DNA of 64,000 nucleotides from Micrasema longulum. Lineage: Eukaryota > Arthropoda > Insecta > Trichoptera > Brachycentridae. Positions within the stretch are counted from its first letter, which is position 1, and every line of letters begins with the position of its first letter. Positions 54,001 to 63,599 of the stretch are shown one piece after another. The stretch is taken from assembly GCA_022494885.1 (NCBI GenBank), contig JAGVSM010003662.1, positions 1 through 64,000 on the forward strand. The letters run 5' to 3'. A program made the translations under genes and the position numbers. Below the pieces are notes generated by a model. That model was not told the DNA's origin. It saw only the letters and a list, made by a program, of their open reading frames with translations, and ran no database searches.

Positions 54001-54957
54001 TTCGCAATCAACGGGGAATTTTTCACAGAACTCAATCGGATATTTTTCAGCTGATTCTATGTCTGCACTAGCTGTTTCCCCAACCATTTTAAGGCAATGC
54101 AAGTTTGATAATTTTTTAAACCGATCAAACCAACCATTGCTTGCTTTAAAAACAATTTCTCCTCGGTTTTTTCTATTGATCGCACTGTACACTCAGGCCA
54201 TTTTAAATCCCTACCTACAACCGCAATTTTACCACCATTTTCTATCATTACAATTATTTTTTAGTTTATTTTCTTACATTACTACATTGCAAAAAATATC
54301 ACATTATAACAAATCCGCACTCGCCGGGGTCGCGATCACGAGGGGTTACCTGTAAATTATTATTTAAAAAATAGAGAAAATTTGTTATTTAATTAATTTA
54401 TTTAAAAAATAATAATAATGCAGAAATATTTCTGAATAATTTTTTTATCAGCCAGTTAGTTTCTTAAGTAAAGCACAAGGAATGTCTAGTTTTAAAAAAA
54501 TGTATGAAAATTTACAGTAAATATGATTTTGGATTTAATCAACAGGCCAACTGGCAATTGAGGATATGGATGGAGGAACCTTCACAATCAGCAACGGTGG
54601 AGTGTTTGGCTCCCTCATGGGAACTCCCATTATTAACCCGCCTCAGTCAGCCATCCTCGGAATGCACGGAACCTTCGAGAGGCCTGTTGCAGTCAAAGGA
54701 CAAGTAAGTCTCTTATTATAAATCTCCACCTACAAATAAAAACTGTGATCTTATGAATATAAGTGTATAATTTTCTTCATTTGATTTTATGTTTATTTAT
54801 CTTACACATATAATTTTTCCAGGTGGTGATTAGGCCGATGATGTATGTAGCTCTGACCTATGACCACCGGTTAATTGATGGGCGTGAGGCTGTACTTTTC
54901 CTTAGGAAGATTAAGGATGCAGTAGAAGATCCTAGGATTGTCCTCGCCGGCCTGTAG
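42014..54957 (+). CDS. DLST: DLST, E2 of 2-oxoglutarate dehydrogenase, 10 exons
   Basis: Dihydrolipoyllysine-residue succinyltransferase: moves the succinyl group from the lipoyl arm to CoA in the mitochondrial TCA-cycle complex. Ten exons join in one frame into 477 residues, close to the family size. Order: a mitochondrial targeting region rich in Ser/Arg (1 to about 90), the lipoyl domain with modified lysine in ETDKT (K121), a Pro/Ala-rich linker (about 163-232), no peripheral-subunit-binding domain (as usual in animal E2o), and the acyltransferase domain (about 250-477) with catalytic HxxxDG as DHRLIDG (H448, D452). DSVSEGDV before the lipoyl domain and the C-terminus separate it from the pyruvate E2. 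Intron ends are GT-AG; the exon 2 donor is chosen by phase. Complete and apparently functional. Confidence 0.96.
42177..42316 (+). CDS. DLST: DLST exon 2 (presequence)
   Basis: 140 bases after acceptor CTTTAG, encoding [20 protein letters not shown] and [11 protein letters not shown]. Two donors are possible: GTTTGT at 42317 keeps frame with exon 3, GTATTG at 42321 does not. The first was chosen on frame alone. Confidence 0.75.
42393..42494 (+). CDS. DLST: DLST exon 3
   Basis: 102 bases: [10 protein letters not shown], probably the presequence cleavage region, then [15 protein letters not shown], the first lipoyl-domain strand. Acceptor TTTTTTGCAG, donor GTAAGC. Confidence 0.92.
42858..42935. 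repeat. minisatellite in DLST intron 3
   Basis: Four to five imperfect units of about 13-15 bases, TTATTTTACCAA then TTATTAAACAA, ending about 45 bases before exon 4. Confidence 0.7.
42982..43303 (+). CDS. DLST: DLST exon 4: lipoyl domain and linker
   Basis: 322 bases. Lipoyl-attachment lysine in [14 protein letters not shown], end of the domain at GQKLFRLKL, then an Ala/Pro-rich flexible linker. The GC content of the linker is far above the surrounding DNA, driven by Pro and Ala codons. Confidence 0.96.
44168..44554. mobile_element. MITE with 29-base TIRs
   Basis: TIRs 44168-44196 (TCGTCGGTGATACTGCAAAA, CCGCATAAC) and 44526-44554 (GTTATGTGGTATTGCAGTAT, TACTGACGA); 4 mismatches in 29. The interior shares AGAGTAAAAATAGCAATAAT with the inverse of 28420-28450, so a second copy exists. 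In DLST intron 4. Confidence 0.82.
46080..46165. repeat. short imperfect tandem repeat
   Basis: GCAACGTGTCGAAG and GGAACGTGTCAAAGCC with AGTGTTGA/TGTGTTGACTT partners: two units of about 55 bases, next to the Tigger end. Confidence 0.4.
46195..46250. repeat. isolated Tigger end
   Basis: AATCCGCACTTGCCGGGGTC, GCGATGAACAGGGTTACCTG matches the right end of 53940-54355. The opposite end was not found. Confidence 0.6.
46335..46412 (+). CDS. DLST: DLST exon 5 (linker)
   Basis: 26 codons, [20 protein letters not shown] then DSASVK, continuing the proline-rich linker. Phase 0 at both ends; acceptor CCTTAG, donor GTAACA. About 3 kb of intron precedes it. Confidence 0.88.
46435..47110 (-). repeat. 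probable LINE 3' end in inverse orientation
   Basis: Starts with (TTTA)n at 46440-46460, the inverse of an AAAT tail, followed by TTCAGGAAACATACAGTACG. No coding block is legible in the rest. DLST intron 5. Confidence 0.4.
47623..47774 (+). CDS. DLST: DLST exon 6: start of catalytic domain
   Basis: 152 bases: [20 protein letters not shown] then [19 protein letters not shown], the highly conserved opening of the acyltransferase domain. Acceptor AATTAG, donor GTAATA. Confidence 0.96.
48551..48967. mobile_element. long palindromic MITE, about 417 bases
   Basis: Outer arms about 57 bases: GTTTCAGGGCCAGACCGCAA on the left, TTGCGGTCTGGCCCTGAAAC on the right. Inner arms also pair (AGCATCCCTTTCACA, ACTACCCCTCCC against GGGAGGGGTAGGGGT, AAGGGATGCT), so nearly the whole unit folds on itself. 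In DLST intron 6. Confidence 0.85.
49965..50210 (+). repeat. foldback family A, rearranged copy
   Basis: Family segments in mixed order: GAAGTCTAGGCATCTACA, then GAATCTCACCTGC...CAAAGGTTTCAGCTC, then GGAATGGTGAATGTTACACA to GATGCCTAGACCTG. In DLST intron 6. Confidence 0.65.
50657..50815 (+). CDS. DLST: DLST exon 7
   Basis: 159 bases: [20 protein letters not shown] then [18 protein letters not shown]. Acceptor TTTTCAG, donor GTTTGT. Confidence 0.96.
50890..51500 (-). mobile_element. LINE C-terminal relic, split by a SINE
   Basis: Minus strand: [13 protein letters not shown] near 51030-50990 and [15 protein letters not shown] near 51165-51120, typical of insect RTE/endonuclease-RT elements; the sequence resumes at 51377 beyond the SINE. 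A-rich/AAG tail at 50890-50920. In DLST intron 7. Confidence 0.7.
51172..51366 (-). repeat. SINE family 1 inserted in a LINE, with target duplication
   Basis: Flanked by ATTTCTTAAT at 51162-51171 and 51367-51376. The T-rich left end is its 3' tail on the minus strand; the head ends GACCACAACCTGA. The cleanest example of the family as an independent mobile unit. Confidence 0.88.
52330..52420 (-). repeat. SINE family 1, 3' part
   Basis: GTTCTTATGGTTTACCCAAA and TTTTGGGGACCATTTT match the tail of the family in the same order. Confidence 0.55.
52490..52885 (+). repeat. repeat family G copy with AAAT tail
   Basis: Blocks matching 25140-25510 in inverse order (CCATGTTCCCAACCATG, AGCAACTTTTGTTTTTATGC, CGAAGTC, TATTGTATACCAT, TGTTCAGTTTC), ending GATAAATAAATAAATAC, which points to a LINE 3' end. 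Confidence 0.7.
53323..53412 (+). pseudogene. Tigger transposase N-terminal relic
   Basis: MSTKKRKV then, one frame over, [12 protein letters not shown]: the first helix-turn-helix of CENP-B/Tigger proteins. In DLST intron 7, close to the TIR-bounded copy in the next intron. Confidence 0.55.
53693..53826 (+). CDS. DLST: DLST exon 8
   Basis: 134 bases: [20 protein letters not shown] then [12 protein letters not shown]. Acceptor CTTTTCAG, donor GTAGGG, with the last codon split into exon 9. Confidence 0.96.
53940..54355. mobile_element. Tigger/pogo internal-deletion element
   Basis: TIRs ACAGGTTACCCC at the left and GGGGTTACCTGT at the right, each followed by GATCGCG-type sequence. The minus strand encodes, in two frames, [20 protein letters not shown] and [25 protein letters not shown]: the two DNA-binding halves of a Tigger (CENP-B-type) transposase; the DDE part is absent. 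In DLST intron 8. Confidence 0.82.
54546..54703 (+). CDS. DLST: DLST exon 9
   Basis: 158 bases: [20 protein letters not shown] then [15 protein letters not shown]. Acceptor CAACAG, donor GTAAGT. Confidence 0.96.
54823..54957 (+). CDS. DLST: DLST exon 10: active site and stop
   Basis: 44 codons and TAG. Contains [20 protein letters not shown] with catalytic His and Asp, and ends VLAGL, a C-terminus typical of E2o. The 3' UTR starts at 54958. Confidence 0.97.
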   Translation: MVIRPMMYVALTYDHRLIDGREAVLFLRKIKDAVEDPRIVLAGL

Positions 54958-56150
54958 AACAAAACACTATCAAAAATGCAATGACCATTTTATTATTCTT
55001 TTATTTACCGGAATATTATTTGCTGAGGATAGCGTTGATTATTGCTCTACTCCAATGTTTGAGTTAAACTACTTAAAACCATATCAGGGGGCGTATTTAT
55101 TTATTTATAATTTATATCATTCATACGTTTTATTTATAATCATTCATTCACGTATACCGGATGATCATATTGTAAATATGTTACGCATGTAATATTTGGG
55201 TGTGTAAAAATCCATCGAGGAAACAAACTCATGATACGGAATAATTTTGAGTATTTATTTGTCGAATTGTTTTAAAACTGTTTTATGTTAAATGTGATGT
55301 CGTTCATATTGTAACTGTATTATTTAATTGATAAATATTTTAGTGTGGCTGGCAGCATTGTGGAAAAACACGCCATTTTTAAAAAGTGCGCTCATTTCGT
55401 TATAAACCACGGCTGCACTTTATCTCATTTTCATTGTGGATTTATTTACCAGTAAGTATTAGCAGTCTCGGTGCTAAGAATTCAGAAAATTGAGAACTGA
55501 TTCTTAAATGCGTATTTCATTATTTATGGCTTTCGGATACTTTATTTATGAATAAATTCGAAAATTGTGTATAGCTATTGCTGGGTAAGGAATAAATTTA
55601 TAAGTACTATAAAAATGCAATACTACTCACACACGTTGTACGTAACTTAGTGTACTATATTTTACCATATATATTTCAACATTATTGCACACACTTTGTA
55701 TGTATATTTACTTTGATTTTCCTTGTTTTACTCATGAATATTAATGCAATAAGAGTATGTTTTGCTGGTGTAAAATGATAAATCATTATTAGTAGTAAAT
55801 TTGGTTGGCGTATGTTAAGTAAGGAAATAAACTAAATAAAAAATAAATTCTTTTATTTGTCCTATGTATTATTCCTTAATTAAATACATTAAGTGTTTTT
55901 TCAAATTCATAAACCTACTTTTGGACAATGTTTATTTACATGTAAGATATTCGTGACCAATCGAAACAAAATTTTCAGCCGAAACTGAATTTTGACTTCT
56001 GTTCTAGTTTAGGCCGAAAATGAAACTTATTAAAAAAAGCTAAAAATCTCTTCAAAACACCCTAAATTTGTCGTTTTTATTGTAAAACCTTACGAGCTCA
56101 TTAAAATAAGTATAAAATTAAACACAAAATTAAATAAAAGGCATAAATTT
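54958..56150. other. DLST 3' UTR and flank
   Basis: The 3' UTR may run to about 55.85 kb. Beyond that there is only AT-rich sequence. Confidence 0.35.
55826..55852 (+). other. candidate polyadenylation signals for DLST
   Basis: Three overlapping AATAAA-like hexamers occur here, about 870 bases after the stop codon. Earlier AT-rich hexamers also exist, so the true site is uncertain. Confidence 0.25.
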
Positions 56151-56162
56151 AGTGAGTAAATT

Positions 56163-57030
56163 AGTTTTAAAGGTTTCAGCTCCTTTACTTCACAAAAGTC
56201 ATCAGATGGAAGTGTTGAGGAAATGTGGATGTTTAAACATGGGCAGAATGGTGAATGTTACACAGTGTGTAAAGTGGCCACTTAACTCATTTCATCCCAG
56301 AACTATTGAAAATTTGCACCCCTCTTTATCCCAGAACTTTTTTTTTGAGGTGCATGATATTTGATACTGATAACACGATGAATGATAAAAAACTGATAAA
56401 ATGAACAGGAATTTGTGTTACCTACCTCGTCTGGAGTGTGGACAACGGCAACAGTGTGTGACCTTGACAGAATGTATGTGTTAGAATATTATATAAATCA
56501 AAATTCAGAAAGGTCGTTTTTGACCGTTTGGGATAATACGTACAGTCGTTTTCGACCATTTGGGTTGAAATGAGTTAAACCAGTTAGTGACGAGTCATAA
56601 GCCCTGTAAATGCCTAGACTTCCATATTCCCTTCTCAACAATGTTTTCCCTCTCTGTTGAAATAAATTTAAATATGAATAACTCCCTAGGGAGGAAATCC
56701 AGTAAGTCAGCAAGCATTTGGACATACTCAAACATTGATGAATTGACTACCCGGTAAAAGAAGAAGTATAAAAATTAAAAATTGTTTTCAGGCGTTGCCT
56801 AGTAGGTGATTTGGTTCAGCCGGATGAATCTCACTCACATAATAAAGGTTTCAGCTCCTATACTTCACAAAAGTCAACAGATGAAAGAGTTGAGGAAATG
56901 TGGATGTTAAAACATGGGCAGAATGGTGAATGTTACACAGTGTTTTAAGTGGCCACTTAAACCAGCCAATGACAGGTCATAAGCCCTGTAAATGTCTAGA
57001 CTTCCATATTCCCTTCTCAACAATGAAATA
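56163..57030 (+). repeat. foldback family A, two tandem units
   Basis: First unit about 56163-56650, interrupted near 56290-56570 by unrelated sequence with the short repeat TTTCATCCCAGAACT / TTATCCCAGAACTT. Second unit about 56650-57030 is the cleanest copy in the window: it runs from CAATGTTTTCCCTCTCTGTT through AGGCGTTGCCTAGTAGGTGA, CATGGGCAGAATGGTGAATG and GACAGGTCATAAGCCCTG to CCATATTCCCTTCTCAAC. The tandem order fits a satellite-like or head-to-tail element. Confidence 0.75.
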
Positions 57031-57654
57031 AATTTTAAAATTAGTTTATTTTTAGCGCTTCTAGTTCTGTTATGTTATATTGTACATATAACTTATTTGT
57101 AACAGTTCTTTAATGTATGCTTTTGGGATTTTAACCTATTAATCATAAAGGAATTACAAAAATATAAATACTGTCAATAAATCTCAAATTAAAAAAAAAA
57201 ATGTTAGACAATGGCAATACAAAAATTAATTATTTGAATGGTCAACAATCCAATATCTTTAATTGTGCTAATTTTCCACTTTAGTACAGTCGAACGTAAT
57301 CCGACACATCCAGACCGCAGGTTTCGGCTGAGCCAATGTTTCGGCCAATTTTTGGCAGATACCGAAACCCTGGCCTAAACTGGCTGAAACTTCGGTTGAT
57401 CACTATAAGATATGAACTAAAATGATTACTTATTTAATCTTCATATGTCCGTTCCCTTCTTGGAGCATGTGATGTCCACAATGCCTTGCTATTGGAGGCT
57501 AACTCCTATGTGTCCTCCCGAGACAGGTCGGTTTGATGAAGACATGGTTTGAAATCCAAATAAATAAGTAAATATTAAGAATAAGTTCATTTGAGAAAGT
57601 CAGAAAACAATGTTCTAGATTATTTTAATAACCCGAGTGTTATTGCAAATGTAT
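57031..57654. other. no gene recognised
   Basis: 57430-57580 has mixed composition (ACTCCTATGTGTCCTCCCG) and ends in an AAATAAATAAGTAAAT-like tail, perhaps a LINE or SINE 3' end. Confidence 0.35.
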
Positions 57655-57882
57655 TCATCATCATCGTTTCCCTTTCCGCACCCAGTGGTGCATAGGGCAC
57701 TACATAGGTGCACCAAATGAAGCGTATTTTGACCATCTGTTACACGAGGGCAGGGTCTATCAATCTAGGGACAGTGAAATATTGCAGTGAACCTTTAGGA
57801 CCCTGCCGGGAATCGAGCCGGGACCTCAAACATGGTTTGTGAATGCGCCAGCCATTACATTACGAGGTGGACAAGCATCTCT
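57655..57882 (-). repeat. SINE family 2, complete
   Basis: AGTGGTGCATAGGGCACTAC, GGGACAGTGAAATATTGCAG, inverse B box GGGAATCGAGCC and the head CATTACGAGGTGGAC. Confidence 0.8.
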
Positions 57883-57889
57883 TCTGGTT

Positions 57890-60320
57890 CTATTTCAGAC
57901 TAAGAACTTTATTCGGAAAAATAAATTATAATTTTATGCAAGTTTTCCACGATTTTAAAGCACGTAAATCAGGAATTATAATATAAAACACGTAAATAAT
58001 AATATTCGCACTGTCTATAAATATCTTTCTCACATGAAAGTTTGCATGCATGTATTCATTTTTAATTGTAAGGACAACGCAACATAACTAGTTCGGGAAT
58101 ATCTAGTCTATTTACTACAGCAGTGGATAATGATTGTCAAAGTTAGTCACGTATAATCACGTTGGAATCTTATTGGAATTGGAAGTAACAAAATATTGTC
58201 ATGTTTTTCAATAGATGGCAGTGCATGCGTTTGAAGTTTTGACCAATCAGTATTTCGGAGTTACCTAGGGTGACCAACTGTTTTTACAGGAGTTTCCGTT
58301 TTCTATCATTTTCCCGTGCTCTGTAGTTTCATTAGATAAAAATGGGACCGTACATAATGTACAGTCCATTAAAACCTTAAATAAACTTTGGTTATGTGTG
58401 CATATTTCACCCGCTACTGGATGTTTTATTTTCATTTTTCCTAACTGCAATATATCACAACTTTCGCAAAAAATAATACTTTTAGCAAAAAAATACACAT
58501 TACAAACAATGCAGCTTCAAACTACAGCCAGAAAGCGCAATTTGGAAAAAAAAATGTTCAACGTTTCAGCGTGGGCCATTCCTTTTTTTATAACGCTATG
58601 TGAAATAATAGTGTCTACAAGAGATGGAAGTTTCGGTTATTCAAAAGGAGTAGTCGTAACAGTTACCGTTTCACAAATTAAACTGTTTCATAAAATAGTT
58701 TAAAGCACTGTGAGCGTGGGCAAAAAATCTAGTATAACCAGCTGCTGTAATAGTTTCGTTTCATAAAAATAAATTAAACTGCTACCTACTTGTAACGACG
58801 AAAAACTAGTCTGGATATGTGAAATATTTTATTTCTATTATAAGATTCCTATAACGCATATAATTATACATTGTATCCGTCATTATTTCTAGGGATGCTG
58901 GATTACAACGCCCTCAAATCTCGTTGTCATAGTTTTCTTGGGAATTTTTTTTATAAACTGATTTCTGGAAGTACAAAATATATCAGTTTGTGTGTTCCCA
59001 ATAGAGGTGGTAAAAAAATTAACTGCTGTTTTAAAACAGTTACCCACGCGAATCACCTAAAATAGTTTCACGAAAATAAATTAAATCGCTAAAAAACAAA
59101 TACTAAATCACCAGGCGTGGAAGTCAATACAAAAACATTTCGCTTCACGCGAAAAATTCAGCGCCCCGCCGCACTCCGTACTGCGCTTCTTCCTAACTTC
59201 AAATCTTTGTACATAATACCTGCCTACTCATATTATAATCTCCCAAGAAAGAAGTACAAATACGCATGAAATCTTCCCGGTCGGTCTCCACTTCATCCCA
59301 TAGCCGCGCAGTCCCGTACCCTGGTCTATCCGTAAACGAAATTTTTATCAGCACGAAGTCGTTACCGTTATAAAATAACACCAAAAACTTAAGGTGTTTC
59401 CACAACGGAGTAGCAAATCAAACTGAAACAGTGTCATAACCAGTTGTAACCTTTAAGACATTTTAAAAAAGCAGGAAAACTTTACCTTTTAATAAAAAAC
59501 TGTGAGCCTACTCCGTTTAAAAAAATCCTGTTTAAATTTTGCTCGAGGTTTTTTTTTACGTTTTTGACCCATCCATCCGCACTCCATACAATATTATCAG
59601 AATTTAAATACAGTAATGAGGCATTTAATCAGCTCACAATTTCTTTAAAATGCAGACCGATCCTTTTTGATAATAATTCATAATTTGCAAATCATAAACA
59701 CATATAACATACATATGCCTTGAATAATGAAGATTTTATATGATACATTCACGAAATAATATGAAAGGAATGCCAAGTTTACTAAGTGGCTCAAATTTAG
59801 TGTAGGCTCCCATAAATAATGTTCGTCAGTATGATGGGGGGGGGGGGGGTCCGTACACTGCACTAAACTGTCATTTTTTAAGCGTCTTCACGAAACAACT
59901 TCATTCTTCACTTATGAAATGGTAACTGTAACTGCTTTGCTGTTTGCTCTTAAAAAAAAACGAAATGCCTATCTCTAGTTCATATACTACTTATTCACAT
60001 TTCGGCAGTTTACCAGCAAACTGTGTTCTATTAACTAACTTTTAATTCTTGATGCTATTCAACCCTAACAGTCTACATTTCATCATAACTTAAACAACCC
60101 GTAAAGTAATGCTTCAATAAATTGTTAAATAAATAAATATGTTGAAAAATTCGTTTGCTGTTGCCACGTTCAGAGACGCAAATAGCGATTTGAAAAACTA
60201 CGAAAATAAGCCAATAATTTGTAGAAGTACAGGAAATGCGTAGCAATTCGGCAGCGTTTCCTTCAGGGCTGGATTCTTCCGCCCCGATTCTTACTTCATG
60301 AATAGAAATACTATTACTTA
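57890..60320. other. no gene confirmed
   Basis: Contains short ORFs on both strands. The best one (minus, 59405-59199) encodes TARLWDEVETDREDFMRICT, with a donor-like GTATTA after MSRQ; it may be an exon, but neither a good acceptor nor a known family was found. 58880-59070 has mixed-composition repeats. G14 run at 59836-59849. Confidence 0.35.
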
Positions 60321-60321
60321 C

Positions 60322-60411
60322 TCCCTTCTCCCAGGGGTAGGGGGTGGGCGCTGGGGCTGGATATTGGGTAGGTACCGCTACTGTAGCCACGGCTCCGCTA
60401 ACTTGAGACAT
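60322..60411 (-). CDS. candidate first coding exon of an unidentified gene
   Basis: ATG at 60411-60409, then MSQVSGAVATVAVPTQYPAP and APTPYPWEKG, ending in a consensus donor GTAAGT (phase 0). The peptide is rich in Ala, Pro, Val and Tyr. The 5' side (60412-60560) is GC-rich with CpGs, as for a promoter. No homology is recognised and the next exon is unknown; the ORF at 59405-59199 is one candidate. Confidence 0.4.
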
Positions 60412-60700
60412 TTCTATGCAAATCGACAGTGCGAGGGCTCACGTTATTAGGGGCTGGCGAAAAAAATGGCGAGCCGAGAAGCCGGGAGGGGAGGGATGGA
60501 CTAAGGGCGAGTTAGGGGAAGTATTTCCGTCCCCCTACTTCAGCGGTGCCAGTGGTGCCCTTGAGAAATAAATATTACTAAGGGGTAGTCGTCGACTATG
60601 CCACAAAATTCGACCCTTCGGGTTTTAAGTAATCGGGCCTTATTCAATGACACGGCACTGCGGGCCTCATCTGACGGCCCCACACAGTCATTTAAATAAA
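60412..60700 (-). promoter_or_regulatory. GC-rich, CpG-containing stretch
   Basis: GAGCCGAGAAGCCGGGAGGGG and similar sequence (quoted in part) stand out from the AT-rich surroundings, directly upstream of the candidate exon on the minus strand. Promoter role inferred. Confidence 0.35.
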
Positions 60701-60839
60701 ATTTGCATTTATTACTTGTGAGAAACCGTTGACAGTATGTTTAAATTCGATATAAAATTATTTTATGGTACCCACTTACCATTAATCTTGTTATTCGGTA
60801 AATCATAACGCCTATGTAGAGAATAATCACAAGTTGAGA

Positions 60840-61090
60840 CTTGCGTAAGCGCTTCAGGTGCCAGTCTAGGAACAATTAACTTTGTTGTTCAAAAAGTCGT
60901 TCACGTCCACCTTGCCAGGAATCGAACCCAGGACCTCAAGAATAGTAGACAAACGCGTCAATCACTACGCAACGAGGCGGACTTATCTCCACTTGATTAC
61001 CTTATTTAGGACTTTTACCTGAGAGCAGCTATCGAGTCAAAAATACTCATCCGGGGTCCTGGTTCTTTTTCACACACAGAACTGTATTTT
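60840..61090 (-). repeat. SINE family 2, composite
   Basis: Inverse head with CCAGGAATCGAACCCAGGAC and ACGCAACGAGGCGGAC, followed by the leading part GAGAGCAGCTATCGAGTC and GGTTCTTTTTCACACACAGA. With 20895-21190 this shows the leading part belongs to the element. Confidence 0.75.
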
Positions 61091-61291
61091 TCATTGAGAA
61101 TTATTAAACTTAATTACACATTTATTTATGCTTTAAAAATAAAATCAAAAGATCCAATTGCTAATATCATTTTTTTGGATATTGTCTCTGTTACAATGCA
61201 CAAAACATTAGTCTTAATGTGTAATATAAAAAAAAAATCTTTATAATTTTTTCCTGATAGTAAATAATACTTTTTTATAAATCCTCATGTG

Positions 61292-61445
61292 TATTTGAAA
61301 TTATATAACTTTAAATGACTAAATAACTCTAACAGTGTTAGTTACTCTCCAAGCACAAGACATAGTCTTTTTTTGGAAAGTTACTATACATTAATATAAA
61401 AGTAGATTGTAATGGAGAAAAACACGTGTATTATATTAAGCATAT
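61292..61445 (+). repeat. repeat family H copy
   Basis: AGTTACTCTCCAAGCACAAG, ATATAAAAGTAGATTGTAAT and CACGTGTATTATATTA; same order as 19740-19900. Confidence 0.65.
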
Positions 61446-61861
61446 TTTTTAATTTTTACAAAAATGAATTTTATAAAAAAATTGTCCGCCTCTGTAAGTG
61501 TGTCGAGTTTCTATAGATTAGTACATGAACCAGCCGTAAGAGGTCGGGGGTGCCGATACATTTCTTCAAGGAGGGGTAGTTTTGGCTGCCGGAATTTCCT
61601 AACTGGGAAGATGTATGGAAAATACAAATATATTCAGTTACTCCAAGGCGCCCCACTGCTGATTTATCTGTCGCTAGCTTTGTGTGGTAAAGTAAAATAT
61701 TAGGTTTATATTATATGTACTCGTATGTACAACATTCGTTGGGAGACTGGCAAACGATTAGGTATCAATAGTTCTCCATATTTGTCAATCAAAAAATGCC
61801 AGCCTTAAGCTTATAACAAAATAACGAGGTCTAAATGAAATAATGACATATTTAATAGTTT

Positions 61862-62036
61862 GGTAGCCCTCGTTGGGTAATGGTTAAAACGCTTGCCTCT
61901 TGCACGGAGGTTCCGGATTCCATTCCCGGGGAGACAGTAATAATTCAATGTGATTTTTCTCAAGCCAAGTTGTACTGCGCTGTATTTCACCACGGTGATT
62001 TGGTCGTGGTAACGCAAAAAATAGATTTTTCATAAC
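61862..62036 (+). repeat. SINE family 3, second copy
   Basis: Head GCCCTCGTTGGGTAATGGTT, AGGTTCCGGATTCCATTC, then GTGATTTTTCTCAAGCCAAG, CACGGTGATTTGGTCGTGG. The order matches 32678-32880; the body is diverged. Confidence 0.75.
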
Positions 62037-62039
62037 ATT

Positions 62040-63235
62040 TCGTATTTACTAGATTATTGAATTAAAAAAAAACAACAACTTTATTTTGATCACTAATAAA
62101 ATTTAGAATACTACTTAGAAACATGAAGTAAGACTACCATTTCGTAGGAAAACAAGTACACAACTCATTGATGCACCGAGCTGTACAGTTATATTATAAG
62201 GAACTACTATTAGAAATAAGAGAGTAAAAAAATATTATTTCATTTAAATGTCAATTAAAAAAACATGTGTTTAGCAGATAAGTTTTAAAAAGTAATCTAT
62301 TCGTGTTAGCTATATAGAAGTTTTCTTTTTAAGTGTACGCATATCGTTTGAAAAATGTTAATAATTAGTATATGTTTTAATAATAATTAGATATAAGTTA
62401 ATATTAGGACATTCATTTATTATGTTTGTACTATTTAAAGATAAAATAAAAAAAAATAGTAGACTCAGTCATCTTTTTCCAACATGTCTTCAACAACGAA
62501 TCTGTGTAAAAATGAATACATTTATTGAGTATGCTCGTCATATGATAAAACAATTTAGCGCGATAGATTTTTTTAACGAAAAAAATACTTTTTTAAAAAA
62601 TATATCAAAATTGCGATAGAGACGTCATAAGAGCAAAATTGTTATAGTCCATAAAATGTAACATGATTAGAGTGACAGTTGTCAGAAAAAGTGACGACAT
62701 AACTTTGCAGTAATGTCAAAGGAGTTATTTATATTGACACACGAAAAATCATTTGTATCTGGCGTGTTAATTTTTTTTTTCAATACAATGCTTGAAACAT
62801 AAATCAACATTAATATATAAAATCAGCTTTAAAACTAAAAGAAAACTAAAATAAACCTAATTATAAACGACGTTCTTACAAGGTTACATCATTTTGCAAA
62901 AACGTTAGAGATGGGACAAATTGATCGAATAAAAAAATAATTCATTTGATGTTGTTCATGAAAAAAGTATAAATGTCACATTTTTTGGTGAATAATTGTG
63001 TTAAACACACTATAATAAGCTTGTTTTTGCGTTTTTATATTAATTTTCGGAAACAGAGTTTCAAGATTGCATGAAATAACTGATAAAATTGATTTGATCA
63101 GTGATCAGCAATTTTCCATCACTAATGAAATTAGTTTGACAGCTGTCATTCTAATCAAGCGAGATTTTAAGGACTATAGTTACTATTTTTTTATCGTCTT
63201 ACTTATTAGTGTTCATTATTTTATTATTAATTATA
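62040..63235. other. no gene recognised
   Basis: AT-rich; short ORFs are Lys/Asn/Ile-rich with no family signature. Confidence 0.4.
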
Positions 63236-63360
63236 TATATGTACGCGAATGTATGTGCATTAGTGTATGCGTATATATCCATGTGTGTATGTATGTGTAT
63301 TTATATATGTATTTGCATGTCCATGTGTGTATATGCATGTATGTATGTATTTGTTTATTT
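63236..63360. repeat. TG/TA-rich microsatellite
   Basis: Irregular (TATG)n and (TGTA)n runs. The Cys/Met/Tyr-rich ORFs covering it come from the repeat. Confidence 0.85.
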
Positions 63361-63511
63361 ATTAACGGACATTGTCCATGTATACAATTTATAAGGTTTA
63401 AATATTACAATAAAAGAATAGTTCAAAACATTTAAAAAAAAGAAAGAAGCATTGAAAAACATAAGGGACATCGAGACAAGATCTGGACTATTTATTTTGG
63501 CTATTTATGTT

Positions 63512-63512
<1 letters not shown>

Positions 63513-63554
<42 letters not shown>

Positions 63555-63590
63555 GGATGAAGGTGTGTATGTATATGTATGTATGTTGTA
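63513..63590. repeat. (TA)n microsatellite and GTAT-rich flank
   Basis: About 14 pure TA units, then a second shorter (TA)n and (TATG)n. Confidence 0.9.
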
Positions 63591-63599
63591 TGTGTACAT

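Noticed and set aside
53911..54248. Two overlapping minus-strand protein genes
   Set aside because: They are frames of one Tigger DNA-binding region inside TIRs.
59199..59405. Second exon of the gene starting at 60411
   Set aside because: The only phase-0 acceptor (CTTAAG) has a poor pyrimidine tract and the peptide is not recognised; kept only as a possibility.
61464..61703. 79-codon protein on the plus strand
   Set aside because: No family signature, an equally long ORF on the other strand, and a repeat family H copy directly upstream.
63067..63435. Cys/Met/Tyr-rich small proteins
   Set aside because: Produced by TG/TA microsatellite translation.
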